Source of the DNA: Fratercula arctica
Taxonomy: Eukaryota; Chordata; Aves; Charadriiformes; Alcidae
NCBI GenBank assembly: GCA_947846985.1
Contig: CANTUZ010000005.1
Coordinates: 52,293,389 to 52,357,388, forward strand
Direction of reading: 5' to 3'
Length of the DNA stretch: 64,000 nt
Shown: positions 61,085 through 64,000 of the stretch, piece by piece
How the letters are laid out: every line of letters starts with the position of its first letter
Numbering within the stretch: the first letter of the stretch is position 1
Program-made: the position numbers and the translations under genes
The notes under the pieces: generated by a model
The model's input: the letters and a program-made list of their open reading frames with translations, nothing else
Told to the model about the DNA's origin: nothing
The model's database searches: none

Positions 61085-64000
61085 CTGCTACAGCACGGCT
61101 TTCAGTACCTGGAAAGGAATGATGACTCCTGCAAACAGTTATACCACACGGAGCATCTAAAGGAGCTGACAGGGATGTGGTTAGCCCCTTAAATTCCCAT
61201 TACATTTTATAGGCAGTTTCTGTCTTATAATGTGCCCGTCATTTCAAATCAACATAAGAATTTTCTCTTATCAAGCCGCTTGTTTCCATACAAAATACAG
61301 AGCTTCTGTAAACCTGAGAATGGCACCTGGAGAGAGCTCGCAGGAAACCTGCAAAGACAAGTTAATATAGGTCTTTTGCCTCTACTGAGAGCAACACAGC
61401 TATAAACATTTCCAAACTTTAATAGCAAAGACACTTAACAGCCAGCACACCGGAAAGGAGGAACACGAATAGAGGTTTTCCCTAGATGGACCGGGTGAAA
61501 AAGCAGCCAAGAAAAAACAGGGATCAGATATTTATCTCTGAGCTAGTTTGGGGCAAGGTTTTTAGAAGCTTCTTGTGATTTTAGCAAGCCAAATCGGAGA
61601 CACCTGCCAGGATCTAGTTTTGAAGCAGCAGATAGCCATCTCCGTGCCTGCAAAGCCTAGCAGGCAGCCAAGCTGAACACCCAAATTGAAAGTGCCAAGA
61701 CTACTTATCATGTCTGATCATCACCAAGCTACATCAATCACCACGCAGCCACAGCACAGAGATGTGAATAACGTAGTCCTCGTAGCACAAACGCTGCGAG
61801 GGGAAAAGTAAAGGCTCTTGACTTGTTTCCTCCTCCTCCTCCTCGTCTCTAGCTCGTTCCTACTTATGAAAACAGCTTTTTAACCCCCCCATCCCGAAAT
61901 GCCAGCAGCTTGCCTTGCTGCAAGGTGCAGCGCAGAGCACCACTTGGTGGTCACAAGGAGGAAGCTACACTTCTCAAAAAATCACAAACTTCACAAATGT
62001 TATTTCAGGAGCAAAGGCGCAACAGGAGCCCAGCAGCCGCAGGCAGGATACACTAACACTTGGTAGCCTCCTAAGATGGAAACTGGAAGTGAGCATCACA
62101 CAGCTGAATCTCAAGCTGGAGGTTTGTGCTTCATGCAAGCCTTTTACAAAACTCACATCTTCCCTCCTAAATTGGCACTTTTTGGCCTTTCAGGGGCCTC
62201 AGCAGCAACTTTGAAGAAAAGAAGCAAAAGAAATAGAAAGCAGCAAGAACTGAAAGTGCAAAGCCCAGCAGATTCAGAAGGCATTTAGATTTTCACGTGC
62301 ATTTGCAGCCCATTATGAACTACTTTGTGCATCGTGCTTGTATATACTCTTCAGTTTTGGCTAATGTTCATCTTACAAAAAAAAGAGAATAATGCATGAT
62401 GAAATGCTGGTGCCTCAGGGTCAAGGGACTAGTCTCCAACCAAAAAAAACCATGCAAGTATAAAGTTTTCTTGGCCACAGACTTGAATCTACCCAAATGA
62501 GGCATTCACCCAGAGCCCAGCTGTAGGACCACTTCCGAACACCTGACAGTGGTCACAAGTGCCCCTCACTCGCTGAAGCCAGAAGTTACACAGCACCTAT
62601 TGTGGTTTCTGCTGTGAGTCATCCCTGCTCTATAGGTCTTCATACGTTACACATAAGCTGATCCCGTTATCCTGTTTGCATCCACCGAATCCCAGATCTT
62701 GCTTGTAACATGCCACGTGGACCTATCAAGGAGGGATGGTATCCTGCCTCCTCTCCTGGTGACACCGGGAGACTTCAGCACTGAAACACTTACAGTCCAA
62801 GGAGATGTTCGTATTCTCTCCTGCAGTTAGGGCAATGCAAGAGCAGTCTAGGGCAGAGTTAAAGATTCATCCCCAGAGTGAAGAAATCCAAAACCTGTCA
62901 CTCTTTGATAGGCTAAATGAGCACTGTATTCTGTAAAGCAGTCTCTGCTTCACCTTCATTGAAACAGGAAAGAAAAACAGTGATGACACTTAACACCTCC
63001 CTGCTGTGACAACAGCACAACGTAAGGAAGATGCAAGCAGCAGGAGTCCCCGGGAAAATGAGATTCCCAGTTCACATATCAGAGATTTTAGTTTTGAAGG
63101 ACTTAACAACCTTGTAACAGGCATTCAGATTTTCAGGTTTGGAGAAGCCATAGGAGAGCACCAAGAAAACAAGTCTGAGACAAACCAACAAATTTTTAGT
63201 GGAGTGTTGGGGGTTCCCAGCTTTATTAATAGTCAGCAAAAACAGCAGTGGTTGGGCTTTATCATGGAGCTCCAGCAACACTGGTGTATCCATAAGATGG
63301 GATTTGCTATTTCAGGGTGGCAAGGCCTCCCTACGCTTGCTTCAAAAAAGGAGTTTTCACTACAAAAATGTACGCACCCCGATGACTTTTGTGGCTAAGC
63401 ACAGAGAAATGAGACCACCTCACAACTCCTTTGTGAGGCATGTCCCTGACCCAGCAGGAACCAGGGCCAGCAGTGTCTGAAGCCACTGGACAACAGCCAT
63501 CATCCTGCAAGTAAAAGCCTCAGCCCATGATGGCAGCAGGGCCCTCGCAGATCAACCACAAAGAGGGACCTTGGCCCCTCCCGATGGTCCCATGCTGCAG
63601 CAGAGAGGACCACAGGGCCAGCTCTTCCTCCTGGCAACTCAAAGTACCAACAATCCATTCCCCATAGATGGCTTCAGTCAGGCTTCATGTTTCTCTACAG
63701 ACTTCATACAGCTGCAGAAACCCATGCTCCTACCAAGGAGAAGGAAGTCTGCATTACTCGCAGGCGCTGCTATTAGCACGGGGCAGTGGCTGTAAGCCCA
63801 CGCTGTGGGTGAGCAGCACCAGCAAGGCACTGAGCACAGCGCATGGTGCAAACACCAGCATGAGGAACATGCTACAGACAGGCTGCGACAGCAATGAAGA
63901 AAGTTGTTTTGTTATAATGGCTTATAACGAGGTAGAGATAAAGCCACTCTTGTCCTAACCTTGCTGAAGGCAACAGAGTTATACCGGGGCCTCTGTTTTC
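61085..64000. other. No further exon recognised; probably ARMH4 intron
   Basis: Only short frames of chance length are present on both strands. I looked on the minus strand for an exon leaving in phase 2 that would precede the helical exon and found none that is convincing. Since the large N-terminal part of ARMH4 is missing, this stretch is most simply intronic. Confidence 0.4.

Noticed and set aside
1..64000. CRISPR array, operon, prophage or bacterial mobile system
   Set aside because: The sequence is clearly vertebrate nuclear DNA with introns and CR1 LINEs; no spaced direct repeats or dense coding were found.

Overview
This window is a piece of vertebrate nuclear genome, almost certainly avian. 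It carries several CR1-family LINEs of different ages. Some are young copies ending in the ATTCTATG-type 3' octamers typical of bird CR1, and others are badly decayed. It also has one LTR-like element, long introns, AT-rich non-repetitive tracts and very little coding sequence. Nothing prokaryotic or plasmid-like is present.

The one gene I can support is the 3' part of ARMH4 (formerly C14orf37/UT2), on the minus strand. Five coding exons can be laid out from high to low coordinates: 60900-61084 (probable), 59028-59315, 22735-22766, 18184-18318 and 17915-17983. All junctions are GT-AG and every reading phase agrees. Together they encode a helical segment, a glutamate-rich ectodomain stretch, a short juxtamembrane piece, one transmembrane helix with a basic stop-transfer cluster, and a short cytoplasmic tail ending in DSSEDEF. 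A polyadenylation signal lies about 0.7 kb past the stop, at 17214-17219. The N-terminal exon(s) and promoter must lie beyond position 64000. A 36.3 kb intron fills most of the window.

Layout: 1-1425 has no recognised feature. 1426-5250 is an old, near full-length CR1 (minus) split by a young CR1 tail at about 4515-4635. 5402-6120 is an LTR-like element (minus). 6300-7620 holds a diverged pair of about 150 bp repeats and an unassigned ORF. 7944-8417 is a tandem array with an exact 180 bp period. 8418-12598 has no recognised gene. 12599-13125 is a CR1 reverse-transcriptase fragment (plus). 13126-17200 is intergenic. 17200-61084 is ARMH4, whose large intron contains two CR1 copies pointing tail to tail (44240-45703 plus, 46080-46700 minus), a few ancient repeat scraps and several AT-rich, TAAT-rich segments that look like candidate conserved noncoding elements. 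61085-64000 is probably also ARMH4 intron.

I did not find a new multi-gene system. The most useful points are the exon model of ARMH4, including an upstream exon identified by splice phase, a 32-nt microexon and a possible retained-intron tail; the in-register 180 bp tandem array; and the inverted CR1 pair inside the ARMH4 intron.
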